64,000 nt of DNA from G965226155 sp965226155 (GTDB lineage: Bacteria; Pseudomonadota; Gammaproteobacteria; Eutrophobiales; Eutrophobiaceae), in assembly GCA_965226155.1 (NCBI GenBank), contig OZ245331.1, positions 1,860,001 to 1,924,000 on the forward strand. Reading direction: 5' to 3'. A program made the translations under genes and the position numbers. Below the pieces are notes generated by a model, which saw only the letters and a list, made by a program, of their open reading frames with translations, made no database searches and had not been told where the DNA came from. Of this stretch, positions 54,234 through 63,762 are shown piece by piece; position 1 is the first letter of the stretch, and each line of letters begins with the position of its first letter.

Positions 54234-55487
54234 ATGAAATTAATTTGGGTATCTGCAATTATTTTTCTTATCTTAATACTGACAGCCTGCGGCGGAGGGC
54301 GCGGTAGCAAAACGATCACGGTTCCTATAGAACCACAAGCCTCGCCAGTGATTGAGCCGGTGGAACCTGAGGTGGTCGAACCGATGTAGCCTGAGGTATC
54401 CGAACCCAGGGAACCTGAAGTACCAACCCCTCCGCCACCTCCGCCACCTCCGCCACCTCCGCCACCTCCGCCACCGCCGCCACCGCCTCCGCCTCCACCG
54501 CCACCTCCGCCACCGCCTCCACCACCGCCGCCTCCTCCTCCGCCTATGATGATGGAGCCGACTGAGTCTGAAGATACGCCTAGTGGATTCTTGAATGATG
54601 AAGCAAGCCTGATAGCTGATGCGATCCCTGGCGACTTGATTCATGACGGCGTAGCGCCCGCCTTTTTTGGTGGTTATGCCGCTTCAGGTGGGGAGGTGTC
54701 GCTTGTGATACCAAAAGCAGGTGATGAACCGGTATTGAATACTGACGGATTTACTATACTCCACGATTGGAATAGATCGTTGCAAGGAGCAAGATATACC
54801 CGCATCCCGATGAACAGGGACGATATCAAGGACACGATTATTGTATATAGCAACAAGGCGTCTAATAATACTGATTACCTGGATTTCGGGTATTGGATAT
54901 CAAGGTCTGGGGGCGACCCGGTTAGATATGGCGTTGATCCTTTTGTATTTGGTTCACAAGAATCGATAGGAAATTCCCTGAACGAATTAACTGGGTATGC
55001 TACCTATTCAGGGCCTGCAACTGGGATATATGTGAAGAAATCAGCAGAAGTGTACGATGAAGTAGGTCAGTTCACGGCGAATACAGTACTGACAGCCAGA
55101 TTTAATGTTGATAGTCCCATTACTGATAATAATCATCCTCTTTATGAGGCAACTGTTGTTGTCATCAGTGGCACAGCGACTAGTTTCAGAGACATGAACA
55201 GGGATATAATCGACCCTGACTGGACTATCAATTTTAACGAGGCAGTACATGAGGCTAAGGGCGGAGAATCAGGTCATTTTGACGAGGGGGCAACTTCGAG
55301 AGGCGGGACGTGGGAATACCTGTTCTATGGGGATGGTGTCCAAGTTGAAGAATCTACGGTCAAGCCGGGATACGTTGGCGGTGTCTTTGCTGAAGTATTC
55401 GACAACGGCAAGGTTACAGGCGCATTCGCTACCAGAAAAGTTTCTGAGGGAACAATTAGTGGTGATGGAAAGTACATACCAGATTGA
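54234..55487 (+). pseudogene. TbpB-like surface lipoprotein with in-frame TAG
   Basis: ATG 54234, with AAAGGA eight bases upstream, starts a lipoprotein signal (hydrophobic IIFLILILTAC). Next come Glu-Pro repeats (EPVEPEVVEP) interrupted by TAG at 54387-54389, then more EP repeats and a long proline tract, all in one frame with the 313-residue body that begins near 54546. The body is a TbpB-type beta-barrel: FGYW, YSGPATGIYVKKS, LTARFNVDS, WEYLFYGDG and GGVFAEVFDNGKVTGAFATR. As written only a 51-residue lipopeptide would be made, unless the TAG is suppressed. The only other start for the body would be internal (ATG 54546) without an export signal. Third TbpB-like protein in the window. Confidence 0.78.
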
Positions 55488-55623
55488 TGGATTGACAGCA
55501 GAATTTGACGAACAGCATGAGGTAATTTGATATGCTTTCAGAACAGACTAAATGCAGCGTAGCCATGTATAAAATTTTGGGAACTATAAAGATTAGTTGA
55601 CAGGATTATGAATTACATGAAGC
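55488..55623. other. Intergenic
   Basis: Contains TTGGGAACTATAAAGATTAG near 55577, a partial version of the 31-bp repeat. Confidence 0.4.
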
Positions 55624-55884
55624 TCAATGAATTATTGAACGCGGAGATGCGTTCGGATCACAAAGAAGATCATAAGACCGTAGCAAATCGTCGATCAGTA
55701 ATTGAACAGGTCTGGCGTGAATCTCAAGACCGACGAAGTCTTTGGCAAAAGATTCTGCGTACATTTTCTCTAATCGTTCGAGGAATGATTCGGATGTCAA
55801 ATCGCCAAAATGCCAATCGTCAATCTCCCTGATTGTGTCCGCAACAAGCACTCCAAAAATGATTTGATGCTTTGTCATTTTCAT
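55624..55884 (-). CDS. Hypothetical protein
   Basis: 86 residues starting MKMTKHQIIFGVLVADTIRE, then IDDWHFGDLTSESFLERLEK. Reads as a plausible acidic helical protein. A plus-strand frame of 74 codons covers nearly the same bases but has poorer composition (Arg-rich, few hydrophobics), so the minus strand is preferred. No family known. Flanked on both sides by GGGAACTATA sequences, hence perhaps a cargo or relic within a small mobile unit. Confidence 0.4.
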   Translation of the reverse strand: MKMTKHQIIFGVLVADTIREIDDWHFGDLTSESFLERLEKMYAESFAKDFVGLEIHARPVQLLIDDLLRSYDLLCDPNASPRSIIH

Positions 55885-55893
55885 ATAAATTTA

Positions 55894-55924
55894 GGGAACT
55901 ATAGGTAGTGTCCTAATTTGAAAT
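55894..55924 (+). repeat. 31-bp repeat, copy 3
   Basis: GGGAACTATAGGTAGTGTCC then TAATTTGAAAT; matches 10854 and 16361. Immediately precedes the duplicated segment. Confidence 0.5.
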
Positions 55925-55940
55925 TACAACGATTTATTTC

Positions 55941-56057
55941 TGTAAGTCGTCAAATGATCTGAGACGCAATAGTCTTGTTTCACTAGTGCTTACTTAGAAC
56001 TCACATTTTCCTTCTTCCTCTGTTGTAGCGTTTCGTGCTGTAATTCAGTCAACCTGT
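55941..56057 (-). pseudogene. IS3-family right-end relic with complete inverted repeat
   Basis: TGTAAGTCGTCAAATGATCT then GAGACGCAATAGT is the right terminal repeat of an IS3-family relative, in reverse orientation. It is followed by the reversed tail of an orfB-like gene. It shares the segment from 55971 onward with 16431. Confidence 0.65.
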
Positions 56058-56738
56058 TCAATACCGTGAGAAGAGCTGTTGCTGAGGTTGCCGAGGCGGG
56101 TAGTACACCCCAATAATCGTAAAGGGATTGGTGTGCCGTGCGCGATGATGCTCAAGTGTGGTGCCTAAAAATAAAACGATATCCTTGTTCTGCATAAAAT
56201 CCCGTCCATATTTCTCCCGCACTTTATCGACTGCGACAGACTCGTCACCCTCGGCTGCAGCCAGGCATTTCCGGTACAGTGCGCCGATCTCCCAATCTTC
56301 AATCGCCATTGTCGAGACCTTACCCTGTTCATCTTCGAATCGGTATTTGAATTTGTAGGGGATCTTATCGATAGGAACGCGTGGCCCATCACCGGCATGC
56401 TTCCCACTGGTGAGCATATCCACTTGCTTAAGTTGCTCTAGCCACTGTTCTTTCCATTCATGGTCATCCGCTTCAACGATAAACTTTGCCAGTCGCTTAG
56501 GCTGGAAAGCTGCGAGGGAGACATTCTGCGGGTCCTTAGAATCGTCAATAAGCCTGGTGAGGTTCGAATAGACGTTTTTTAGGTAAGCTTGCTTGCGTTC
56601 GTACCAGGCCTGATCTGTCCCGAGCTTGCTGATGACAACGAGGTCACTGAGATCTGGATACTTGGGTCGATGGCTCTCTGGCCGAAAGTCAAGTGATGGT
56701 TTCTGAGGTTCGAGTTCCAGCTCAACCCACTCCCATTT
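56058..56738 (-). pseudogene. Truncated duplicate of the DUF488-partner gene
   Basis: Nearly identical to 16527-17197 (from WEWVELELEPQKPSLDFRPE to the C-terminus; a few substitutions such as Lys/His in ALYRKCL). The first ~48 residues are missing. The frame continues into unrelated upstream sequence that supplies an accidental start, so any product is chimeric. Confidence 0.85.
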
Positions 56739-57060
56739 CTTGTCCTGATTCACTTTCAATAAAACGATCATCACTAGTATTAGAGTAGTACCATTTATAT
56801 TCACCAAAAAGACTTTCCATCCCTGTATGGAATAATGATGCTGGTTTTGCATCATGTCCCCGGTGAAATGATATGAATTTAATGGCACATAGGGAGTTAT
56901 TTTCTCTGAGAATTAAAAATCGATTAACTGGAGCCTTTACTGCAGTAGCAGATATGTATGCAAAGGAATATGCCTTATCATCAGCTTCTTCCAAGGTTGT
57001 ATCTCCCCAGCAGTTATCAACAAAAGCAAATATAATTACTACACGCATGATGCTTTTCAA
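56739..57060 (-). pseudogene. Hypothetical exported protein, 3' end lost at the duplication junction
   Basis: Reads MRVVIIFAFVDNCWGDTTLE from an ATG at 57048 (a TTG lies four codons upstream): a short signal peptide and about 90 further residues (ADDKAYSFAYISATAVKAPV, ENNSLCAIKFISFHRGHD, GEYKWYYSNTSDDRF). It is cut at 56738 where the duplicated gene begins. Family not recognised. Confidence 0.55.
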
Positions 57061-57146
57061 TAATTCGTAAATAATATAACCCTCATTTTCGGTGTGACTT
57101 TCTTAATTGTTACCTGTTTCCTCTTGTATATTGCGAAAGACCTCCT

Positions 57147-57177
57147 TATGTCTGTTGTGTGCCAAAAGAGGACATTA
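57147..57177. repeat. Dispersed palindromic repeat, copy 6
   Basis: ATGTCTGTTGTGTGCCAAAA then GAGGACATTA; diverged stem. Confidence 0.65.
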
Positions 57178-57263
57178 ACGGTTTCGCTAAACCACACAGA
57201 CCCGAAACTTTCCGCGTAGCGCAACTCTGCTTTCCGACGTCGGATCGAGTGACTTGTTAAATC

Positions 57264-57575
57264 TCACTTTCCAGCGTCTCTAGAAACAGTTCTCTTATTA
57301 AGGTCGACTGTCCAAATAACTTTAACTTCACTATTTATGAAATATTCAACAGATAAATTCATTGATGAATCTACAATACCTGGACCAAATACTCGAATTA
57401 CTTTAAATTGATGCTCATCTGTATTGTGACTCCAGTTGACCCCGAGAGAATCAAACCATTCTTTATCTTCTACTACCACTAGTGAAATAGCTTCGCTGTA
57501 TATTTTAGCGTCCACTTCTTCTCCCTTTGCGGAGATCGAAAATATTAAAAGCAAGGATAAAAATATTTTTATCAT
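57264..57575 (-). CDS. Small exported hypothetical protein
   Basis: 103 residues: signal peptide MIKIFLSLLLIFSISAKG, then a mature part of about 85 residues (EEVDAKIYSEAISLVVVEDK, FKVIRVFGPGIVDSSMNLSV, KVIWTVDLNKRTV) suggesting a small beta-rich periplasmic domain. No family recognised. Native-looking AT-rich composition; flanked by two palindromic repeats. Confidence 0.65.
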   Translation of the reverse strand: MIKIFLSLLLIFSISAKGEEVDAKIYSEAISLVVVEDKEWFDSLGVNWSHNTDEHQFKVIRVFGPGIVDSSMNLSVEYFINSEVKVIWTVDLNKRTVSRDAGK

Positions 57576-57620
57576 TAGTTCTATTGAAATTTAACTAAGG
57601 GATATGGCAAAAAGTGAATA

Positions 57621-57650
57621 AATGTCTGCTTTGTGCCAAAAGCGGACATT
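57621..57650. repeat. Dispersed palindromic repeat, copy 7
   Basis: AATGTCTGCTTTGTGCCAAA then AGCGGACATT. Confidence 0.8.
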
Positions 57651-57670
57651 CTTGAGTGTGTTGTTATCAC

Positions 57671-58042
57671 TCATTGTATTTTTCCTGTCCCATGACAAGT
57701 ATCACAGACCACAAAAATTCCATTCTCCTCTACTTTTTTGCAGCAATCAGGACAAGGTGAGCCTTCACAGGCTGGCATTACTTCAATTATTTCTGGAATA
57801 TTACGGCACGCGATTCTAATTGCAGTTAATTGTGTTGCTAGATCGTCAATTTCTGAGAATATACCGTTTCTATCATCTCCATCTTTCCACTCGTATGAGA
57901 GCATTCGACCATCAGGAAAAATAATTACATCATTTCCCAGTGTGCCCCATATATGAAATCCACCAGATTTTTCTTCAAGCCAGTCTGACTTTTTCTCTCT
58001 TGTATTTAATTTATTTATTAAATTCTCTGACAATGCCTTCAT
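57671..58042 (-). CDS. Hypothetical protein with C-terminal zinc-ribbon-like motif
   Basis: 123 residues. The N-terminal ~90 residues (WLEEKSGGFHIWGTLGNDVI, FPDGRMLSYEW, LATQLTAIRIACRNIPEIIE) are unassigned. The C-terminus has CPDCC and, 13 residues later, CDTCHGTGK, two Cys pairs suited to one zinc site and similar to a DnaJ-type CxxCxGxG half. Single gene between two palindromic repeats. Confidence 0.65.
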   Translation of the reverse strand: MKALSENLINKLNTREKKSDWLEEKSGGFHIWGTLGNDVIIFPDGRMLSYEWKDGDDRNGIFSEIDDLATQLTAIRIACRNIPEIIEVMPACEGSPCPDCCKKVEENGIFVVCDTCHGTGKIQ

Positions 58043-58088
58043 GATAATTAACTATGTATTTTACGGGCTTCGTTTTATATGTAGAATT

Positions 58089-58116
58089 ATGTCTGCTTTG
58101 TGCCAAAAGCGGACAT
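58089..58116. repeat. Dispersed palindromic repeat, copy 8
   Basis: ATGTCTGCTTTGTGCCAAAA then GCGGACAT. Confidence 0.8.
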
Positions 58117-58269
58117 CTAACTTCTGAAAACATACATGAAATTTCTTTCAGCCAAAGATAGTTGGGTAAGCAGGAACATGCCGATTCTCTCCTTAAGTTG
58201 GAGTATGATCTCACCGCCCTCACATTAGGTCAGAAATTATACATGGTGTATGGCAAAGGCTGGATTTTA

Positions 58270-59316
58270 TTACATCTCTTCCAATTCTTTTCGAGCTGAT
58301 TCTAGATCGCAAACGTAGGTATCAAATGGATCATCAGCCACCTTATTGTAACTCCCATTAACAGTCACTGGCTCCATTAGATAAATTGGGTCTTTAAATG
58401 TCATTGATAATTCTATCTCGCGACCATTCTTGCTAAGGGTATAGCGTTCACTCACATGCTTTTGTTCGCTTGAGTCTACGCCAGCAGCCAGACCCCATCT
58501 CACATCGGTAGGAAATCCGACGGTATCCACCACAAGGCTGCCATCTTCATCAAAGTGGGCGATGGAATGGCCTCCCAGACTCGGTTCAATTTCATCGGGA
58601 TGAGTATCCTGGTTTAAATAGAGCGTTCGAGTAAATTCTGAGTTTTGTAGAATAATTTCAATCCGATCTTCATGGCGTATCCACGCTTGCCAGTATGGCA
58701 TGATCGGAAAAAACGGGAGTCCTCTTTCTAAACAATCATAGGCAGGATTATTAAGTTCATCAAAACGGGCAAACTGCTCTTCTCCCAACTTGGTCAACGG
58801 CCAATTGCTTGGTGGTTCGAAATAACCGGCTGATAAACCATTGCTGCGACCACGCGCCCATGTTCCAGAAAAATCTTTTGATGGAGTCACGTCGGGATTG
58901 TTGCCTGTAGAGGCTAGATCAGATTTCGGCCGGAAACGGCTGCTTACAACATATAATGCCTCACCATCTTCTAATACAACGCTTATCATGTACATTTGCT
59001 TTATTTTAGGATCCCGATGAGGATTACCGACAACAACAACAGTATCCCCGGCTTTAAATGACTCTCTACTCCAACCTTGTTTTTTTAATGCTGATGGCGT
59101 ACTCCCTGCAATGAGCCAGACCTCAGATTCATTGTTTTCATTGATTACCTCTAGTTCTATCCAGGTGTGTGGATTCCGCCATTGAAAATCAATCACCTTA
59201 CCTTCCAAGGTGGTGCTGGCATCACGTTGAAACTGGGAACGAGCATGATGTGATAGAACGGGCGTCGTATTGATAATAAATAGACACGCGGTCAGGATTA
59301 ATAATTTGTAATTCAT
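58270..59316 (-). CDS. DUF6152-like exported protein
   Basis: 348 residues with a signal peptide (hydrophobic LLILTACLFIINT, cleavage near VLS). The N-terminal segment HHARSQFQRDASTTLEGKVI, then FQWRNPHTWIELEV and GDTVVVVGNPHRDPKIKQMY is the OB-fold-like DUF6152 pattern. The larger C-terminal part (FSGTWARGR, CLERGLPFFPIMPYWQAWIR, HSIAHFDEDGSLVVDTVGFP) matches a lipocalin-like region often found with it. Periplasmic, function unknown; common beside aromatic or steroid degradation and TonB receptors in marine Gammaproteobacteria. Lies about 50 bases downstream of the TolB/TPR gene on the same strand. Confidence 0.8.
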   Translation of the reverse strand: MNYKLLILTACLFIINTTPVLSHHARSQFQRDASTTLEGKVIDFQWRNPHTWIELEVINENNESEVWLIAGSTPSALKKQGWSRESFKAGDTVVVVGNPHRDPKIKQMYMISVVLEDGEALYVVSSRFRPKSDLASTGNNPDVTPSKDFSGTWARGRSNGLSAGYFEPPSNWPLTKLGEEQFARFDELNNPAYDCLERGLPFFPIMPYWQAWIRHEDRIEIILQNSEFTRTLYLNQDTHPDEIEPSLGGHSIAHFDEDGSLVVDTVGFPTDVRWGLAAGVDSSEQKHVSERYTLSKNGREIELSMTFKDPIYLMEPVTVNGSYNKVADDPFDTYVCDLESARKELEEM

Positions 59317-59369
59317 ATAAAAAAGATAAGCACGAGTCTACCAATAATAGTCAGCATAATTCGAACAGA

Positions 59370-60908
59370 CTAAGAGCCCATTATTTTGCGAAGTTCTTCA
59401 AAACGCGGTTCATCAAGTATAGGGTCGTTTAGCATATTAAATTTTAACTCTTGTATAGGAACTGAACCTTCGTTCGGGTTTTTGCTCAGTACATCGTAGG
59501 CTTTTTCAACTTCACCAATGGCCAAATACGATATAGATCTAATATCTGCACCTATTACTTTTCCATTAGCAACCTTTTCCTCAAGCAGATTATATAATCT
59601 CCTTGCATCTTCCTGAAGTCCAAGTCTTGAATAAGCATAGGCTACTCGAGCTATACCTCGTGTCGTGATGTTATCGTCTATCAGTTGCTCAGCATGTCGT
59701 ATTGCTTCTAATGCTTTAGCTTTATTTCCTAAAAGGAACTCGGCTGAGCAGAGATTCAAATAGCTAGTAAATCTAGGTTTTATCGCAATTGCCAATCGGA
59801 ACTGATCAGCTGCCTCAGCAGGCTTGCGCGCATACATTAACCTCCCGCCTAAAAGATAATGATTAGTAGCAACGTTTGGTGCCAACTCCAATACACGTCG
59901 TGATACTTTGGCAGCCTCGTCGTGTTCTCCAAATGCTGTAAGGAAACGTGCATAACCACTCAAAATCTTCATATCATTTGGATTCGACTCAAGTGCACGG
60001 TCAAAAGCTTGTCTTCCTTCTGTCCCGCGCCCGTGACTGCGGTGAATTTCTGCTTGTGCCATATAGGCTAAGCCAATGTGAGGATCTAGATTCAATGCAA
60101 TCTCGGCATGTTCAAGGGCTGCCCTTTCCATCTCGTCGAGAGCTAATCCACCTATGGGACGAATGGTTCGTTTTGCAAGCGCATAACCTCTGGCCTTGAA
60201 AGCATGAGCCAGGGCAAAGTCCGAATCTTGCTCAATTGCCTGGTCTAGAATTTGATAATAGATATCCGGTTTGTTTTCTCCAATAATTGAGGGGATGTCT
60301 TTTGTCTTTAAATAGAGAACATAGGCCTCAAGTGATTGGGTCGGTACCTTCTCGATGCGTTCCTGTTCAGCGGTAGATATTTCAGCTCCCAGGGCTAGGG
60401 CAATGTGCTCAACGATCTCTGCTTGTATCGCAAAGATGTCGGACAAGACTCGCTCATACCTCTCAGACCACAACTGATTAATAGTCGCCACATCAAAAAG
60501 CCGCACAGTAAGAGTGATCTGATTATCAGCATAACGCACACTGCCCTTCATGATGGTTTCTACATTGAGCTCATTTGCAATCTCATGAATTGACTTGTCT
60601 GAACCTTCATAACGCAATACAGAATTGCGCGAAATCACACTCATGTCATGTAACTTGGCCAGGTGATCGATTATTTCTTCATGGATCCCGACGGCAAAGT
60701 AGGCATCATTCGGATTGGGACTTAGATTTTCAAAAGGCAATACCGCAACGGAGTTGTTCAATACAGTATTACTTATTTCTTTTTCTTCATCAGCAAACGT
60801 AGAGGGAACTGCAATCAAAAACGTAATAATCAACACTTTTGAGATTCCATAGGCCGCACCGACCTTGAAAATGTTTCGTTGTTGTTGCATAGAGAAGAAT
60901 AAATTCAT
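59370..60908 (-). CDS. TolB/FlgO-like and TPR-repeat protein
   Basis: 512 residues. A hydrophobic N-terminus (AAYGISKVLIITFLIAVPST, cleavage after FA) is followed by the FlgO/TolB-N-like domain: VAVLPFENLSPNPNDAYFAV, GIHEEIIDHLAKLHDMSVIS, IMKGSVRYADNQITLTVRLF and LWSERYER. From about 230 there are tetratricopeptide repeats (AALEHAEIALNLDPHIGLAY, AFDRALESNPNDMKILSGYA, AADQFRLAIAIKPRFTSYLN). In the usual architecture a CadC-type winged helix precedes this domain; here it is absent and the protein seems to be exported. Possibly a sensor or scaffold. Transcribed with the DUF6152-like gene and divergent from TonB receptor 2. Confidence 0.85.
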   Translation of the reverse strand: MNLFFSMQQQRNIFKVGAAYGISKVLIITFLIAVPSTFADEEKEISNTVLNNSVAVLPFENLSPNPNDAYFAVGIHEEIIDHLAKLHDMSVISRNSVLRYEGSDKSIHEIANELNVETIMKGSVRYADNQITLTVRLFDVATINQLWSERYERVLSDIFAIQAEIVEHIALALGAEISTAEQERIEKVPTQSLEAYVLYLKTKDIPSIIGENKPDIYYQILDQAIEQDSDFALAHAFKARGYALAKRTIRPIGGLALDEMERAALEHAEIALNLDPHIGLAYMAQAEIHRSHGRGTEGRQAFDRALESNPNDMKILSGYARFLTAFGEHDEAAKVSRRVLELAPNVATNHYLLGGRLMYARKPAEAADQFRLAIAIKPRFTSYLNLCSAEFLLGNKAKALEAIRHAEQLIDDNITTRGIARVAYAYSRLGLQEDARRLYNLLEEKVANGKVIGADIRSISYLAIGEVEKAYDVLSKNPNEGSVPIQELKFNMLNDPILDEPRFEELRKIMGS

Positions 60909-61028
60909 AACTGTATCTTCCTAGATTTGACGTTTTATAATCACCTAGTGTAGCCTAATCTCGCTTATTTTTGAGGAAGAAATGAAACCTATAGATAGAG
61001 AATCTCCTTGAAATATTTAAATTGGTCG

Positions 61029-61058
61029 AACGTCCACTTTGGGTCGATAACGGACGTT
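61029..61058. repeat. Dispersed palindromic repeat, copy 9
   Basis: AACGTCCACTTTGGGTCGAT then AACGGACGTT. Confidence 0.7.
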
Positions 61059-61090
61059 AGTCAATCTATGTTGCTAATATCCAATGGAAA

Positions 61091-61118
61091 GACTGCTTTA
61101 TGCCAAAAGCAGGAATTC
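61091..61118. repeat. Dispersed palindromic repeat, copy 10
   Basis: GACTGCTTTATGCCAAAAGC then AGGAATTC; a diverged copy 32 bases after copy 9. Confidence 0.6.
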
Positions 61119-61293
61119 AACAAGGGGTAATCTGCGCCATAAAACAGTACCAGAGGCACCAGAAATTATTTACAATAAATAATAGTTAATTTTAAAAATT
61201 CTTTTTTAATGCTACTCTTATAAATATACTGATAAATAAATTTCTAACAAATATTTTATTTGTCGTGTCAGTAAGACAACTGGGGGGAAGCCA

Positions 61294-63726
61294 ATGTTTA
61301 TTAATCGTATAGTTAATCATGCCGTATATAGTCTTGTCACCATCAGTTTATTATTATCAAGCCAGCTAGTTTTCAGCCAAACTGCACTCGAAGAGATCAT
61401 TGTAACCGCACAAAAACGGGAACAGAGCTTACAGGACGTCCCCATTTCAGTGACCACCATTCAAGGAAACAAGCTTATGTCAGAAGGCATGAGAAACATG
61501 GAAGAGCTGACTCAAAATATACCAGGTTTGTCTTTTAACGAATCAAGAGGCTCCGCGCTGCTTTTTCTACGCGGCATTGGTACCAGCCAGGGGCAGAATT
61601 CATTTGAACAATCCGTCTCAACATTTGTTGATGGTGTTTTCCTTGGCCGTGTCCGCAGTCTGAGAAATGGACTAATGGATGTAGATCGTATCGAAGTCCT
61701 TCGTGGTCCTCAGACCACTTACTTTGGCCAGAATACCATAGGCGGCGGCATTAGCATCATTTCTAAGAAACCGACAGAGGAATGGGAAGGCTATATAAAC
61801 ACATCCTATGAAGCAGAATTTGGTGAAACGAATGTTGACCTCGCCTACGGTGGCCCATTGACTGATACCTTGGGAATCCGCGTTGCTGGGAATTACTCAG
61901 ACTTTGATGGGTATGGATTAGACTTAGGTACGGGTGAAGCGGTTGCGGCTAGAAAAAACCTGGGTTTTCGAATTATTACCGAATGGCAGCCAACGGAAGC
62001 CTTGACCATGACGGCTAGATATAATCATGCGAATGCGGATGGGGATACCGGTTTTATGGTCGAAGTCGTGGGTTGTACGGTAGGAACCATGGTCCCTTGT
62101 AATAATGCGAATCTTATAGGAACGGTCGCTGAATATGGGTTTGATCAGGTATTGGCTTCCGGTGGTGTGCTAGCTGACAATGCGCCTGGGAATGTATTTC
62201 CTGGTGGGTTTATGGCCGCCGACTTAACTGGTCGGCCAGATCTTTTTGGTCCACAAGGGCATATAATCGATACCGAAGGTTTTGGTTTTAATCTCGAGTA
62301 TACTTTTGCAAACGACATCACCTTCACTTCAATATCTGCCTACCGGGATGACTTTCATAAAAACTTTCTTGACGTCGATAGAACGCAACTTGCTCACGTT
62401 TCTGCCACCACTGCTGAGGAATTTGACCAGATATCGCAGGAATTCAGACTGACCTCGCCTGGTGGTGAAGTCATCGACTGGTTGGCCGGGATCTACTATC
62501 AGCGGGCAAATTCAACTTTTCAGGTGAATCAGTTCTTCGGTTTTATGAATGGGGCGCAACGGGGCATCCTCTACCATGAAGAGTCTGAATGGTTAGCTGC
62601 CTTTGGCGGTGTGACATGGCAGGCGACTGATCAACTATCTGTCGATTTGGGTCTACGCTATACCACGGTTGATAAGTCTGGTATAAGACAGACACAAAGC
62701 GGTGGAACGATAGACCCGACTGCAATAGGGAGCGTCAATCCCTTAGTCTTTAACAGCACAGCCTGTGATGGGATCGATGGGTTTGTTACGCCCGATTGTG
62801 CCTATGGTGATTTCAACGATAACGATATTAATTACAGTGTCGGTGTTAACTGGCAGGTCCCCGATAGAGATGCGATGCTGTATGCCAAATATTCAACTGG
62901 CTTTAAGTCAGGTGGATTAACGTCTGGCGGCTCTGCTCTTATAGATGAGTCGTTCTTTGAATTCCAATCAGAAAAGGCGGACGCTTATGAAATAGGCGCG
63001 AAGAGTACATGGCTGGATGGGCGTTTAGAGGTAAATGCGGCCTTGTTTAGGACTGAAATTACCGATGCCCAGGTATCAACTATAGATGATTCAAGCGCAG
63101 GGACGGGGGTGCCGTTGCAAATCACCGGCAATGCAGGATCGTTAATCTCTCAAGGATTGGAGTTGGATGGTCGATTTGCCGCCAGTGATAACTTGACCCT
63201 GTCATACTCCTTTCTTTACCTCGATGCGTTCTATGATGACTATGCTGGCGCTAATTGTAATCCAGATGAGATTGCAGCGGGTTTTAGTACGTGTACAGCC
63301 CAAGTGCCAAACGGGATGGGGGGGTTCCAGGACCAAGAAACTACCAACCGTGGCGGTTCGGCCATTGAATATTCAACTGACATTGAATTCAATATTGGCG
63401 CGACTTACCGTATTCCCCTAGATATAGCGAACGGATTGAATCTGGATTTCAGTGGTGAGCTTTATCACAACAATGGCTATAACGCCAGTTCTGAATACTC
63501 TGCTCGATTTGTTCAGGATTCCTTCCAAAGAATTAACCTAAGGGCAACGCTGACACCTATAGATGGCCCATGGTCTGTCTCTATCTTTGGTGAAAATGTT
63601 ACTGATGAAATCGTCTTGGTTGAACTGCGAACAGGCGGACAAAACGGCGATGATGCTAACGTTCTTATTTCCCAAAAGGGTGCAGGATACGGGGTGCAGT
63701 TTAGGTACGACTTCGGGGCGTTTTAG
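61294..63726 (+). CDS. TonB-dependent outer-membrane receptor 2
   Basis: 810 residues. Signal peptide (hydrophobic SLVTISLLLSSQLVF) and the ALEEIIVTAQKREQSLQDVP plug entry, highly like receptor 1. The plug contains NMEELTQNIPGLSFNESRGS, ALLFLRGIGTSQGQ and DRIEVLRGPQTTYFGQNTIG. The barrel ends GVQFRYDFGAF with the terminal Phe needed for BAM insertion. The ligand cannot be deduced. A strong ribosome-binding site (GGGGGGAAG) precedes the ATG and a hairpin terminator follows within 40 bases, so it is monocistronic. Confidence 0.94.
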   Translation: MFINRIVNHAVYSLVTISLLLSSQLVFSQTALEEIIVTAQKREQSLQDVPISVTTIQGNKLMSEGMRNMEELTQNIPGLSFNESRGSALLFLRGIGTSQGQNSFEQSVSTFVDGVFLGRVRSLRNGLMDVDRIEVLRGPQTTYFGQNTIGGGISIISKKPTEEWEGYINTSYEAEFGETNVDLAYGGPLTDTLGIRVAGNYSDFDGYGLDLGTGEAVAARKNLGFRIITEWQPTEALTMTARYNHANADGDTGFMVEVVGCTVGTMVPCNNANLIGTVAEYGFDQVLASGGVLADNAPGNVFPGGFMAADLTGRPDLFGPQGHIIDTEGFGFNLEYTFANDITFTSISAYRDDFHKNFLDVDRTQLAHVSATTAEEFDQISQEFRLTSPGGEVIDWLAGIYYQRANSTFQVNQFFGFMNGAQRGILYHEESEWLAAFGGVTWQATDQLSVDLGLRYTTVDKSGIRQTQSGGTIDPTAIGSVNPLVFNSTACDGIDGFVTPDCAYGDFNDNDINYSVGVNWQVPDRDAMLYAKYSTGFKSGGLTSGGSALIDESFFEFQSEKADAYEIGAKSTWLDGRLEVNAALFRTEITDAQVSTIDDSSAGTGVPLQITGNAGSLISQGLELDGRFAASDNLTLSYSFLYLDAFYDDYAGANCNPDEIAAGFSTCTAQVPNGMGGFQDQETTNRGGSAIEYSTDIEFNIGATYRIPLDIANGLNLDFSGELYHNNGYNASSEYSARFVQDSFQRINLRATLTPIDGPWSVSIFGENVTDEIVLVELRTGGQNGDDANVLISQKGAGYGVQFRYDFGAF

Positions 63727-63762
63727 TCCATCTTTAGTTAAGGGTAAGGGGTTAGTTTAGTG

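Larger units (their letters stand above)
60909..61293. other. Divergent intergenic region with two palindromic repeats
   Basis: 385 bases between the TolB/TPR gene and TonB receptor 2. AT-rich receptor promoter region near 61180-61260, and AACTGGGGGGAAG as ribosome-binding site before 61294. Confidence 0.5.

Noticed and set aside
49412..54389. Reassignment of TAG to an amino acid in this genome
   Set aside because: Other intact genes here (for example the GHKL ATPase and the DUF2924 gene) end at TAG, so the two internal TAGs are better explained as lesions or sequence errors.
54273..54644. Arg/Trp-rich minus-strand frame over the proline tract
   Set aside because: Antisense of CCN repeats in the lipoprotein; not a real gene.
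58011..58223. 70-codon minus-strand frame
   Set aside because: Overlaps the start of the zinc-ribbon gene and a palindromic repeat; no coding character.
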